DNA of 64,000 nucleotides from Platerodrilus igneus (lineage: Eukaryota > Arthropoda > Insecta > Coleoptera > Lycidae): positions 3,619,216 through 3,683,215 of the forward strand of contig JARFIW010000995.1 in NCBI GenBank assembly GCA_036346225.1. Reading direction: 5' to 3'. The notes under the pieces were generated by a model. The model ran no database searches and was not told where the DNA came from. It worked only from the letters and a program-made list of their open reading frames with translations. Each line of letters opens with the position of its first letter. Position 1 is the stretch's first letter. Both the position numbers and the translations under genes were made by a program. Shown here in pieces: positions 25,234 through 34,741 of the stretch.

Positions 25234-25962
25234 TTATAAAAAAGGAGTGCTGTTGCTGTGGTTATTGCGAACAATTTCTGTGTCATCAATACCCGAAAAA
25301 CGTTCACAGAAGTTGTCAAACACATTACTATCATAAATTGAATGGTTCAATATGTTATCAGAAGTTGTAATATAAATAAGATTGTTATTACGTGTACAAG
25401 AGTACAAAGATGTATTTGTCTTAAAATTGTTGGTAGCACCTATTATGTGCTTTATACGTTCTTTGCCTGTGTTAGTCATATGCAAACTACGAGTTGTGAA
25501 GTGACATGATGACAAAATACTGTTTATGTCGATGAAAAAGTATACCGATTGTGAAGCAACAAGATGGGGGTATATTTATTGATTGATGGAATAAATAAAT
25601 TTATTTAGAATATCTCTCTTGTTCCAATAAGGTGTAGCTATCCATATAAAGTTTGTGCTATCGGCAACATTTTTTAAGATACACAATGATTCATATGAGA
25701 GCTTATTTCCTTTGAGAGCATTATTAATACCTCCTAGTATGATAACATAATCATCGCCACCATAATTTTTTAAGTTATTGGGTATATTTCTTATGACTTC
25801 ATCCATAGTTGCATTTGGTTTGCATTCCACATATACTGAATAATTGGTCTTGTTCAATGAGAAATTTAAAATTTCTGAAAAGCCTCTTACTAGACTATCA
25901 CCATAGACTGAGAATTTTTGTTTTATCTTGTGTATAACAGGCGGTTTTTTTATATTTTGCAA
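25234..25962 (-). pseudogene. LINE B ORF1, SGNH esterase part
   Basis: The frame 25962-25576 shows an SGNH hydrolase fold: VYGDSLVRG near residue 19 (block I, nucleophile Ser), IILGGINNALKG near residue 73 (block III-like) and WIATPYW near residue 106. In a second frame (25515-25234), SLHMTNTGKERIKHII resembles the C-terminal block carrying the catalytic Asp-x-x-His region, here degenerate. A stop near 25576 separates them. Esterase domains in CR1-type ORF1 proteins are known; their role in retrotransposition is not fully settled. The frame opens directly out of the insertion boundary at 25970. Confidence 0.78.
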
Positions 25963-25969
25963 ATGAGGA

Positions 25970-26029
25970 CCATTTCGAATGGACCTGCACCTTGCCGAAG
26001 TTCTAGATTACTAGAACAGGTGAAATGGC
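25970..26029 (+). other. Structured 5' end of the RTE insertion
   Basis: The first 60 bases can form nested helices: CCATTTC (25970-25976) with GAAATGG (26023-26029), ACCTG with CAGGT inside it, and an inner hairpin TTCTAG/CTAGAA. An alternative hairpin CCATT/AATGG competes at the very 5' end. Self-cleaving HDV-like ribozymes are known at the 5' ends of several LINE groups, which makes this a candidate, but the full double-pseudoknot fold was not demonstrated. Confidence 0.4.
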
Positions 26030-26266
26030 TTGTGTGTTCTAATGACCTAAAGAGCCAAACTACAATTCCAACCAAAGTAGTAGGGTCGTTAGTGAGGAAC
26101 CAGACCAAGACAGGTCCTCGAAAGAGGGCAGCGGCTCTTTCGGTACGTAGATTGGCAGACCATAGGAGTCGGTATGACAGTCTAAGACACACTACCGCGA
26201 TATGGAAGGCAACGGGAAACCACCACATTACCTCCCAAGTACACAGCATACCTAAATTATAATAAA

Positions 26267-26995
26267 ATGATGGCATTGTCTGGGGTAAAAGATTCCGGAG
26301 TTAAAAAAGTGCCCAATTCAAATCTTCGAGAGGGGACTACTTCGGAGGATGCGATCGGAAAGTTAAGAATAAGAGTCCGAAACATTTTGCGAGTCGGAGC
26401 GTGGAATGTTAGAAGTATGAAGCAAATAGGTAAGCTAGAGAACGTAAAAATCGAAATAAATAGGTTATCACTAGACATAGTAGGGATCAGCAAAGTTTGG
26501 TGACCAGAGGCAGGGGATTTTTGGAGTGGAGACTTCAGGGTAATTCACACAGGAGCAGAAGAAGAAAATTTGGGTGTGGGGATAGTTATGCAGAAAAAGA
26601 TAGGATACTGTGTAGAAAATTACTTACAAAAGAACGAAAGAGTACTCATGGTTAGATTAGAATCTAAACCAGTAAACACAATAATAATACAAGTATACAT
26701 GCCCACCTCTGGCTACAGCGACGAAGAGGTAGAAGCGATCTACAAAGGTATAAAAGACATATTAAGACACGTAAAAGGACATGAAAATTTAATAATTACT
26801 AGGGATTTTAATGCAGTGGTAGGTGAGGGTAGGGAAGGAGCGGTAGTAGGTTTATTTGGTTTAGGCACGAGAAACGACAGGGGAAATCGGCTGGCAGAAT
26901 TTTGAGACAAGAACAATTTAATCATCACAAACACATTATTTCAACATCATGCTAGAAGACGATATACGTGAAAGATGCCAGGAGATATAGGAAGA
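26267..26995 (+). pseudogene. RTE-like endonuclease domain (copy 1)
   Basis: One reading frame covers the domain, interrupted by TGA codons at 26501, 26903 and 26969. Landmarks: LRVGAWNVRSM at the start of the endonuclease, MPTSGYSDEEVEAIY, ENLIITRDFNAVVGEGREG (GDFN block, Gly changed to Arg), GLGTRNDRGNRLAEF, and the YT-stop-KMPGDIG block. This matches the RTE-type endonucleases often found in insect genomes. The match fades at about 26995, where a GC-rich repeat begins. The same family appears at 40735-42870 and 63270-64000. Confidence 0.82.
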
Positions 26996-27007
26996 CTAGA
27001 AGCGGTT

Positions 27008-27026
27008 TGTAGTCCCTACGGGACTA
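27008..27026. repeat. Perfect short hairpin at the repeat junction
   Basis: GTAGTCCC and GGGACTAC pair around a 3-base loop, exactly where RTE coding sequence gives way to GC-rich repeats. Confidence 0.7.
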
Positions 27027-27047
27027 CTTTGAGCGCCCCTACTAGCT

Positions 27048-27290
27048 TTACGCCCCGCCCTTTCTTCGCCCCGCCCTTTTTCGCCACTCTCTTTCTTCGA
27101 CCCGCCAATTCTTCAACCCGCCATCTCTCAGCCCCGCCCTCTCTTCACCGCGCCATCTCTTCACCGCGCCATCTCTTCACCGCGCCATCTCTTCACCCAC
27201 CATCTCTCCGCCCCGCCCTCTCTCCAGCCCGACCTCTCACCGCTCCACCCTCTCTTCGCCCCGCCCACGCTTCGTCCGCCTACGCTTCTT
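27048..27290. repeat. GC-rich CCGCCC minisatellite
   Basis: Imperfect 13-20 bp units of the type CTTCACCGCGCCATCT and CGCCCCGCCCTCTCT recur about a dozen times; three adjacent units at 27145-27195 are nearly identical. The block stands out sharply from the AT-rich surroundings. A 127-codon open frame across it is a by-product of the repeat. Confidence 0.8.
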
Positions 27291-28359
27291 CTTTCTCTCT
27301 CGCTCCAACGCGCTTAGTGTTTTTAGTTGAAAACTATACTATATTACTTAATGCATAAGCCAACATGTCACAACAATTTGGAGAATACCTGGAATGGAAT
27401 AGTGTTATAAGTAGTTTTCGCATGTGGTTTGGTTCTTATAATACATATTGTAAAATTTAATAAATGCTGACGGAAAGTTGAGGAAAAAATTTAAAAATTA
27501 ATCGAACTGGGCATTGAACCATTAAACCTACGAATGGTAGCCAGACATATTAGCATTGCGATATGCAGGTGACACATTTTGGAAATCGATTAGTAATATG
27601 CTTGCAACTAAGCGGGGCCACACATAAAATACACCGATTTCTGACCAAATCACGTTCTATTGTAAATGCTCAGATATCATCGTATAGAATCGGCAAACTT
27701 AAAAACGAATTATTTTTGAAATAAATAGCCGGTGTGTATTAAAAAGCGACGTGTTTGTATAATAATAAACAATTTTCGCTACTAATGAGACGCATTTGAT
27801 GAATTGTAGGTGTAAATTCGAGAAATTCGATCTAAAGTATAAAATGACAGATCGTGAAGGTACCTATTCGTTTGTTCTCGGCAACCTTCGTAAACTGATT
27901 TTGACGTTTCTCGAATAAATTAAACAATTTTTAATAAGTGTTTTAAGAAAAAACTGCAGTGCTAGCTTGCAAATTGTTAATGATTCAGGTTTTAGGACAT
28001 GCAGAGCGTTGTTTGGTATAATTTAGATAAATTTTAGCGGCCTAATACGAATTTTGGAAACCAACTCGTTGCTTGTTCTCCCTCGAACCAACGTAAATGG
28101 ATCTATCGCTTACCTCGTTGCACGGCTCGTTCGGTTTTTGAGCTCGGGTATTTCTCGAGATCCAAGCTTTTTATCACGTAAGGGGAATACGTCGCCGCAG
28201 ATTAATCTTTTCCCGGAAAACCCTTATTACTCCCTTAACAGCCGGGTTTTCGGGATAAAAACCGGCCTATGCAACGCACGCAAAAATTCTCCACCTAACC
28301 ACCACCCGTCCGCGCCCCCAACTACAAGTATTGGGTGGGTAATATTCTCGAATAATGGT

Positions 28360-29320
28360 AATTGTGTGAAAAGATTTACTGGAAAACTATTATTCCGGCA
28401 AATGTCTAAGTGTTGGGGGATCATGGCTGCCACAGGTTGCTTAAGCCCCTTCACTGAATCTCACTGAAATAGGGCATAAAATTAGAAAACAATAGAAGGG
28501 GAACTGAGCTGTATACATGCTGTGTGAGAATTGCAGGGAACTATGTAGGCTAGTTCAGAAAATAAATAAGTGCAGGTACGTGTCCAACCGGTTTTGAGAC
28601 GAAGAACCTAATGACAAAAAAATAAGCGCAGATAAATCTGATGATTATTATAAACAACTACAGGTGTTTTTTTGTGAAATATCTGCAACTAGTGTTGACT
28701 GTGCGAAAAAATATATTGGAAAAAATATTAATTCGGTAAATGTTCAAGTGCAGGGGGAACTTGGCAGCCACAGGCTGCTTACCCCCCTTCACAATCACTT
28801 AATGTCTGAGAAATAAGGTATATAATTGTAAAACAATAGAAGGGGACCGAACTGCATCTAACAAGAAAGAACAGCGCTTGTGATGAACAACAAACATAGA
28901 ACAAGAAGTTGTGAAAGCATATGTGTGGAGCACAGCACAGACCGTATGCCTATGAAATACGGGCAGTTTGAAAAGCAGACAGAAGAACTGTAGCAGCCTT
29001 TGAAATGCCGTGCTTCAGATGTATGAGGATGGACAGACAAAGGTAATAACAAAGAGGTTATAGAAACAATTGAGGAACAAGGATATCTTTGGAAAAAAAA
29101 TAAAACAAATACAAGGGCAGAATACGTTCTTAGGCATTTTTGGGGAATAGTATGGGATATATGACAAGCAAAGATAGGAAAAAACAGGTGGATATAGACC
29201 TAGATCAGATAGTGACAGATGCAAACTGTGCAAATTTCAGGGAAATCTGTAGGTTGTTCAGAATAGGCAACAATAATGTTACGCATCTAACCAGTTTCAG
29301 GACTGAAGACCTAATGATGA
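28360..29320 (+). repeat. Two degenerate tandem units at the right end of the insertion
   Basis: Sequence from about 28382 (ATTCCGGCAAATGTCTAAGTG, GGCTGCCACAGGTTGCTTA, CAATAGAAGGGGA) recurs from about 28728 (ATTCGGTAAATGTTCAAGTG, GGCAGCCACAGGCTGCTTA, CAATAGAAGGGGA). A GTAGGCTAGTTCAGAA ... GACGAAGAACCTAATGA segment near 28545-28615 recurs as GTAGGTTGTTCAGAA ... GACTGAAGACCTAATGA at 29251-29318. So the end of the insertion is itself a duplicated module. No coding sequence. Confidence 0.55.
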
Positions 29321-29332
29321 TGCAAATGAGGA

Positions 29333-30173
29333 ACAGGCGTATTAGTATTGGTAATTTCATTTATTAATGGAATATTATTTCTAGAAATTAAACTATGTTC
29401 AGTGAGATTGATTTTCATAGGTTCCGAAGTTTTGTGTGCATCATGATCAGTATCAGTATAAATATTAACTGATACTAAATTTTTTGTTATTTTAGATTTT
29501 TTATTATTATTAACAACTTGCAATTTGACGCCGGTATCTGGACTGCAACATAAGAACTTTTCCACATTATTATTCTTATTATTATCTGGTCTTGTGTAGG
29601 TAGGGGGATATCCATATAGAAACAAACCACTCGTCAGAAAATGTTTGATTGTTCACATCTAAACCTGAATCAGTGTTAATCTCTGTAATAGGAGTATGTT
29701 CCAACTCACTCAAAGTTTGCTGATTTACTTGTGTTTGCATGCTGGATTATGCTTTCTAATAGTTTAATTTTCTCTTGGGTTTCTTTTAGTAGAAAATACA
29801 GACGTTCCTTATTTGATATTGCTTCTTACACAAACTCAGTGTACTGTAATTTTAATTTAGCCAGGTGGTCATCTTTTAACTCATTGTCTTCTTGTAGGTG
29901 AAAAATGTGATTACAAAGTTCACTCACCTTATCAAAGTCCTTGCATTCATTGTTTATTAAGTTGTTTTCATCTTCCAAAGTTACACAGTTATCACGCTTA
30001 AATAAGTTGTTACCTAATAATTTTTTGTTTTTCACTCTGCACAAACAGCTTTTATGGAAGACACTGTAGCACTTGACACATATAAAGTTATTACAAATTT
30101 TTTTTGGACAACATTTAAAAACAAAACTTGAAGAGCTAGGATTTTGTATTACTACACTTGCTGCCATCTTCAC
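29333..30173 (-). pseudogene. LINE B ORF1, N-terminal finger and coiled-coil part
   Basis: The frame starts MKMAAS at 30173, the likely native start. Residues 22-48 contain paired cysteines and a histidine in a PHD/zinc-finger-like array (CCPKKICNNFICVKCYSVFH, then C). Residues 70-115 are rich in Glu, Lys and Leu and look like a coiled coil. An in-frame stop follows at about 29826, then more of the coiled coil in broken frames. The frame 29625-29333 forms the linker to the esterase domain. It ends at the RTE insertion and resumes at 25962. Confidence 0.72.
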
Positions 30174-30418
30174 GTATATCGTACATATTTGTTAAATGCT
30201 TCGCAAGTATTGTTTGTGTAGTTTACTAATATTTAAGTTTCATTGTTTAGAGTACAATATACTGCTAAATTTAGAGCACTTATTAAATTCTACTTTTGCC
30301 TCCTGTCAACAAATTTCATAAAATTAATTGTTTTATACATTGTGCCAGAGTTCAAATGTAGGCCTTTGATACTATTCTAATAGATGTATTACACGTATTA
30401 CATACATACATATGTGGT

Positions 30419-30424
30419 TTTATT
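30419..30424 (-). terminator. Candidate SARNP polyadenylation signal
   Basis: AATAAA on the minus strand, about 480 bases past the SARNP stop codon. No other clear AATAAA was noted closer to the stop. Confidence 0.35.
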
Positions 30425-30903
30425 AATTTTTACACTTAAAATACAATACTTAAAACTAAGGTAGATCTAGTAACCAGGGCATTCTCTAAATTTTTTAAAA
30501 ATGTACACTCAATCTGAAAAAATTTTTATCAGGCAACCTGTGCTTCCGATTATTAATTTTTAGTATATTACGTTTTACAGTTTCCACCTACAGCTGCAAG
30601 TTATATTTTAAATTTAGGATAATTTTTTTCTATAAGCAAAAATCCCAACAATCAGATTTAAAATAATGTGCATTTAGAGAAAATGAGCGTTAAGGTTCTT
30701 ATCCATCATTGCAAATACCCACACGGTCATAACTTCAAAATTCAGACTATCCGACAAAAAATTCTTTCATATTTTCTTTCTACTAATCAGATTGACCATT
30801 TTGTTTTCGTATTTCTAAACTCTGATGAATGCCCTATGAATTAGACATACCTACAATTTAATTAAAAAGTACAAGTGTTTTGAAATATTCAAGCCTTTTA
30901 CGC

Positions 30904-31857
30904 TCACATGCAAGTTGAAAGTTTACCAAATCGTGCTTTCCTAAGTTCAAGACGCTCCTTCTGTTCTAAGCTTGACATTGCTTTAGATACTGAACCACCA
31001 AACCTTTCTGCTCTTTTCTTGAGCGTATCTAAATTGCCAGTAGCCTACAAATAATAACAATAAAACAATGCCATTAAAGATTTTCATACCCACCTTAACG
31101 ATTGCAGTCGAAGTAGAAGAATCGGATGCATTTGCACCAAATCTTTCTAATCTAGCCAATTTTTTGGCATCTGCGGAAGTGGGCGCTCCAAACTTCTTAG
31201 CTCGTAATTCTAGACGTTCTTTGGTACTTAAATTGTTCAACTTAATAACCTTTTTGTCGTCACTTTCATTATCTGATACATGGGCAATTGGTGTACTAAA
31301 CGCAGCTGGTGGAGTGATAGTTTCTTTAAGCTTTTCAATAGTTAAATCAGTTGTGACTGAAAGCTTTCTATTGAGTATCAATTTTTTAACAGGTCTAACT
31401 TCTAAATTAGCATTCTCAAGAGGACGTTTTGTACCATTTGTAGGTGGTGAAACATCTAACTGTTCATCCAATTCTTTTAATACAGATTCACTAGGTACTA
31501 TGCTGTCGTGATCGTGATCTGAATCGTCATCATTTAATAGATCATCATCATCAAGATCATCTACTTGATCATCCACAGACTCTGCACTAACGCTATCATC
31601 CAACTTGGATTTAATAGATCTTTGAAGTCTTTCCAATAACTCGGTTTTGTTTCCAACTGTAGTTAGGCCACGAATTTTTAGTTCCTTCTTTAAATCTGGA
31701 ACCTAAAATTATGCATGCATAACCTTTACAACAATTCTTAACAACAAAATAAAATATTTTAAAGTAATCTAAGAGTCGTCAGCCCGTCATCCTATATTGA
31801 TACTAAAAGATCTAAAATAATTACCTTCAATTTTGTAAAATCTTCCATTTCGTCCAT
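30904..31857 (-). CDS. SARNP: SARNP (SAP-domain mRNA export factor), three exons
   Basis: Exons on the minus strand are 31825-31857, 31094-31702 and 30904-31044, all phase 0, with GT donors and AG acceptors (introns of 122 and 49 bp). They encode 260 residues starting MDEMEDFTKLK. Residues 8-42 form the SAP motif (VPDLKKELKIRGL, TVGNKTELLERL), which binds nucleic acid. Residues 54-78 are an acidic Asp run. The C-terminal third carries four R-x-x-R/K-F-G repeats (RAKKFG, RLERFG, RAERFG, RKARFG), the Tho1/SARNP motif that binds the helicase DDX39B/UAP56 in the TREX mRNA-export complex in the nucleus. Human SARNP is about 210 residues, so this one has a longer linker. The ATG at 31857 is chosen because it precedes the SAP motif and fits the conserved N-terminus. 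No defects were seen. Confidence 0.93.
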
Positions 31858-31869
31858 CACAAGTTTAGA

Positions 31870-32150
31870 AATTTACAATATTGCAACAAAATAATAAAAA
31901 CAACAAGGTGGCTAAACTTCCACGTATCGGTTGTCTACAGCACTTAGCTGTGATCCCCATGGTACGGAATTATTACGGAACGTCCAAATTAAAGCGATTT
32001 GATTGGCTGCAGGTTAATTCCTTGCAATCGAGTCAATCCAGAAAAAGTTAGTTCAATTTGAACTTTTACACATTTCAGTAGTGAATTTAACCTTAAATTG
32101 TTTGTTTTATTTTGTTTATGTTAGTTGTTGCAGCGTTTATTTTTATTAAT
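31870..32150. promoter_or_regulatory. Probable SARNP promoter, possibly bidirectional
   Basis: This 0.3-kb gap separates the SARNP start (minus) from a possible first exon on the plus strand. A GATTGGCTG element near 31999-32007 contains an ATTGG (inverted CCAAT) box. No TATA box is evident. Confidence 0.35.
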
Positions 32151-32151
32151 A

Positions 32152-32261
32152 ATGAACATAAATAATAATAGCCATGTATTGGTCTTTCAAAATCTCATGG
32201 ACTGTGAGATGCGCAATGAAGGGAGCGAGAAGTATTGTATAAAAAGGAAGAACAATACAAT
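32152..32261 (+). CDS. Candidate first coding exon, divergent from SARNP
   Basis: An open frame of about 36 codons (starting MNINNNSHVLVFQNLMD) ends at a consensus donor (GTAAGT at 32262-32267). It starts about 295 bases from the SARNP ATG in the opposite direction, a common arrangement for divergent promoters. No family was recognised and no continuing exon was identified in the window, so this is tentative. Confidence 0.3.
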
Positions 32262-32616
32262 GTAAGTAAAATCTAAAAACATTAAATTTTCGGATGCGTA
32301 TTCTGAATTAACTCAACCGCTATGCTATTTGGATTGCATAACAAGTAATTAATCAATATAATATAAATTATAAAATTACAATGTTTGTATGCGGAACCTG
32401 TAACTTTGTTGGTGTATTGTTTATTGTTCTTTTCATGTTTCCGTGCGTGTGTGAATAAAAATAAGACAGACTAAATTTTTTTAAACTTTTGGCAGCCAAA
32501 ATACCGTCCTCTTATTCTTTTTTAAGAATGCATTTCATAGAAATTTCATCTAAAAAATCATAAAAGTACTACTACAATCCTCAAATTGACCCACATTAGA
32601 TTTAGGACTTCTCTTA

Positions 32617-32844
32617 TTAATTTTTCCTTGGTGATACAAATTTTCCACCCTCCGGTTTGCTCTTCGCTTCTGAAATAATTCGCTCGACTGTGTTTAGTCC
32701 AACTCCAGTTGCTGTTGCTACTTGTTCTTGTAAATTATTTATAGGAGTGACGGGCATTCCATTGTTTTCTTCTCTCTTAAACATATACACACTATAAATA
32801 ATTTCTCTTCTTTGACTGTGAACTGTTTTCTTGCGGTTACTCAT
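32617..32844 (-). pseudogene. Helix-turn-helix ORF, transposase-derived
   Basis: A 75-codon frame starts MSNRKKTVHSQRREIIYSVY. Residues 38-60 (QEQVATATGVGLNTVERIIS) match the winged or homeodomain-like HTH at the N-terminus of many insect mariner/Tc1-related and similar uncharacterised DNA-binding ORFs. In another frame just after the stop, KRSPKSNVGQFEDC resembles the next conserved block of those proteins, so one or two base changes truncated a longer ORF. No catalytic domain follows. It could be the surviving N-terminus of a transposase, or a degraded host DNA-binding gene near the SARNP promoter. Confidence 0.45.
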
Positions 32845-33299
32845 TGTAAAATTAAAAGCTCAGAAATAACAAAATAATCTGTAAAACCAAACAGTATTCT
32901 TCTAATTAAATTGAAACTTTCATTATACCTACAAACAAAAAACTAGACTGAGTTACAGTAGTTTTGAAACAACTGGTTAAAATTAAATCAAGGCTGAAAT
33001 CTCATAAATAATAATTAAAAATAATAATAATAAACCAGAAATCTTAATACACAAATAAATCTGAGATGAATTAAAAATTGACAGCTGAGTTGTCAATGTT
33101 TTTAAGATACACTTTAGCGTAAATAACTTAAATTGGTGTTCTGCGCAACAACCCATGAGGTTTTGAAAGACCTCTACGTATATCGATTTTATTTACACTT
33201 GAGAGTCAATACAGTTATTAATTTATAGACGTATTTTGTTAATTTGTACATATTGAAAATTCTTTGTTAAGTATGTAGTGATCTGTACTATTTATTTAG

Positions 33300-33530
33300 T
33301 CAATTCTCATTGGTTGATAATTATTGCAAATTTTATAAGGTATATTTGGATATTCGATAGTATTTTTGAACAGCATGATAACCACTTCCAGATTTTCGAA
33401 CGCACTGAGTGACACCAGAATTTGAGGTTGTACGGGCGATCGATATTTGTTTACAGGCTTTTAACGGGGACTTTTACTTCACATTTCAAAATGGAAGTTC
33501 GAAAAAGCTATACTGGCGGTTTTAATAAAG
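33300..33530 (+). promoter_or_regulatory. Promoter-and-first-exon-like end of repeat R
   Basis: An ATTGG (inverted CCAAT) box at 33309-33313 is followed by TTATTGCAAAT, a TATAAGG stretch and, about 180 bases later, ATGGAAGTTCG and a splice-donor-like AAAG|GTAATG (donor at 33532). All these elements recur at 45240-45000 on the minus strand. It resembles a Pol II promoter with a tiny first coding exon. Expression is unproven. Confidence 0.35.
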
Positions 33531-34741
33531 GTAATGTTTTTAAATATATGCTATTTTGAAATTATCTTATTGCATCAAAGCTTGATGAATTATTTAATGT
33601 TAGTTGGTTGTAAATACACGTTAAGCGTATTGGCTACCTAAAAAAGTCGGTCCCAGGTCGCAACACAAATTGAAGGCAATCATTCTGTTAAACTTTTAAA
33701 AATTTTTGCTTAGTGTACTCAAACCAAATATTTCAAACATCAATAAATCAAAGTCACCTTCAATTTATGTCATAAATGTCAAACTTGAAGTTTTTATTAT
33801 TTTGAAAACGATCCTAGGTTATGGATCGAAACGTTAATAAAGATAATTTTAAAAACTATGAGTGGTTTAATCCCCAAAGAAGATTAAGAAGAATTAGTTG
33901 ATTGTGTTCTAAGATAGTAATTGAATTAACTATTATGTTGTATGTTAATCTTTTGTTTGCAAATTTAAGGCCACGATGTGTTTAATTTTTAAAAGCACGT
34001 TTTAGCTAGATGCAATCATAATGAATGATTCTTAACTTGTGCTTACTAGATTGAATATATTTTGTTAAAATGCATTTATATAACGATTTAGCGTCTGAAT
34101 CTGGGCATGTTTTGTTTCTGTAGACTTTTTGGTATGTATTTGTTACAAGCATATTTTATAATTTATTTTCCATGTTTTAATGATTTGTTATAATTATGTA
34201 AATGTTTATTTCAGTTTTAGCTGGGTGTTTATAACTGCATAATCCATGTCTCGTTTTATCACCTAACCATATGTTAGTTTGAAGGGTCTGACGTATTATA
34301 ACCTGCAATTCTATCGGTAACTAATGTTGAAATTTATTATTTATGTTATGATGTAACTATAGCGAACCTCTGCTATGACCCCGTATTAACGCGTTTGCAT
34401 TATCACTATGTATGACATGGTTGATTCAATTTGTACCCTTTGTTTGCTACTAATCATAGCGTATGTTCATGTTTAACTTCATGTTTGTTTATAAATATTT
34501 GTTTTGTCAATGTATTTGTAGTAATATTTATGCAACGATAGAGTGTAGGTTATCCATTGTAAACCATATTGCCAAACGGGCTGAAAACTGTTAATGGTAT
34601 GTACGATGAACGTGTATAATTGAGCCTTTGTTGAATTTGCTAACATTTTATGACCGTGCGGGGTGGAAGATTGGTAGTCAAGATCCTAATCTTCCCGGTG
34701 TTCTACCTCTTCAACTTTAGGAAGATAGTAATGGCTCAGCC

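Larger units (their letters stand above)
25970..29320 (+). mobile_element. RTE-containing 3.35-kb insertion with 12-bp TSD
   Basis: Perfect 12-bp direct repeats (TGCAAATGAGGA) lie at 25958-25969 and 29321-29332. The left part is the 5' end of an RTE-like LINE (leader 25970-26266, endonuclease to about 26995). The right part has a GC-rich minisatellite and non-coding repeats and ends in AATGATGA before the duplication, a short GAT-type tail. No RT domain is present, so the block is a composite or an internally deleted copy. It interrupts ORF1 of LINE B and is therefore younger than LINE B. Confidence 0.85.
22390..30173 (-). mobile_element. LINE B: CR1-like two-ORF LINE, interrupted by an RTE insertion
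   Basis: On the minus strand the element runs from an ORF1 start at 30173 to a TGAT-repeat 3' tail at about 22392-22415. ORF1 has a Cys/His finger, a coiled-coil region and an SGNH-type esterase domain. ORF2 has an endonuclease and a reverse transcriptase. A 3351-bp block (25970-29320) interrupts ORF1 between 12-bp direct repeats, and removing it lets the ORF1 frame continue. Esterase and PHD-like fingers in ORF1 are known for the CR1/L2 group, supporting that placement. The 5' UTR limit is not known; SARNP ends at 30904, so LINE B lies just downstream of that gene in the same orientation. Confidence 0.87.

Noticed and set aside
26975..27358. 127-codon Pro/Ser/Arg-rich open frame
   Set aside because: It is produced by the CCGCCC minisatellite; no domain, and the composition follows the repeat.
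27500..27580. tRNA-like promoter on the minus strand (GGTTCAATGCC)
   Set aside because: The B box is imperfect, the A box is unclear, and no copy or target duplication was found.
28054..28467. 137-codon open frame on the plus strand
   Set aside because: No family resemblance, lies in the non-coding part of the RTE insertion, and overlaps an opposite frame equally unsupported.
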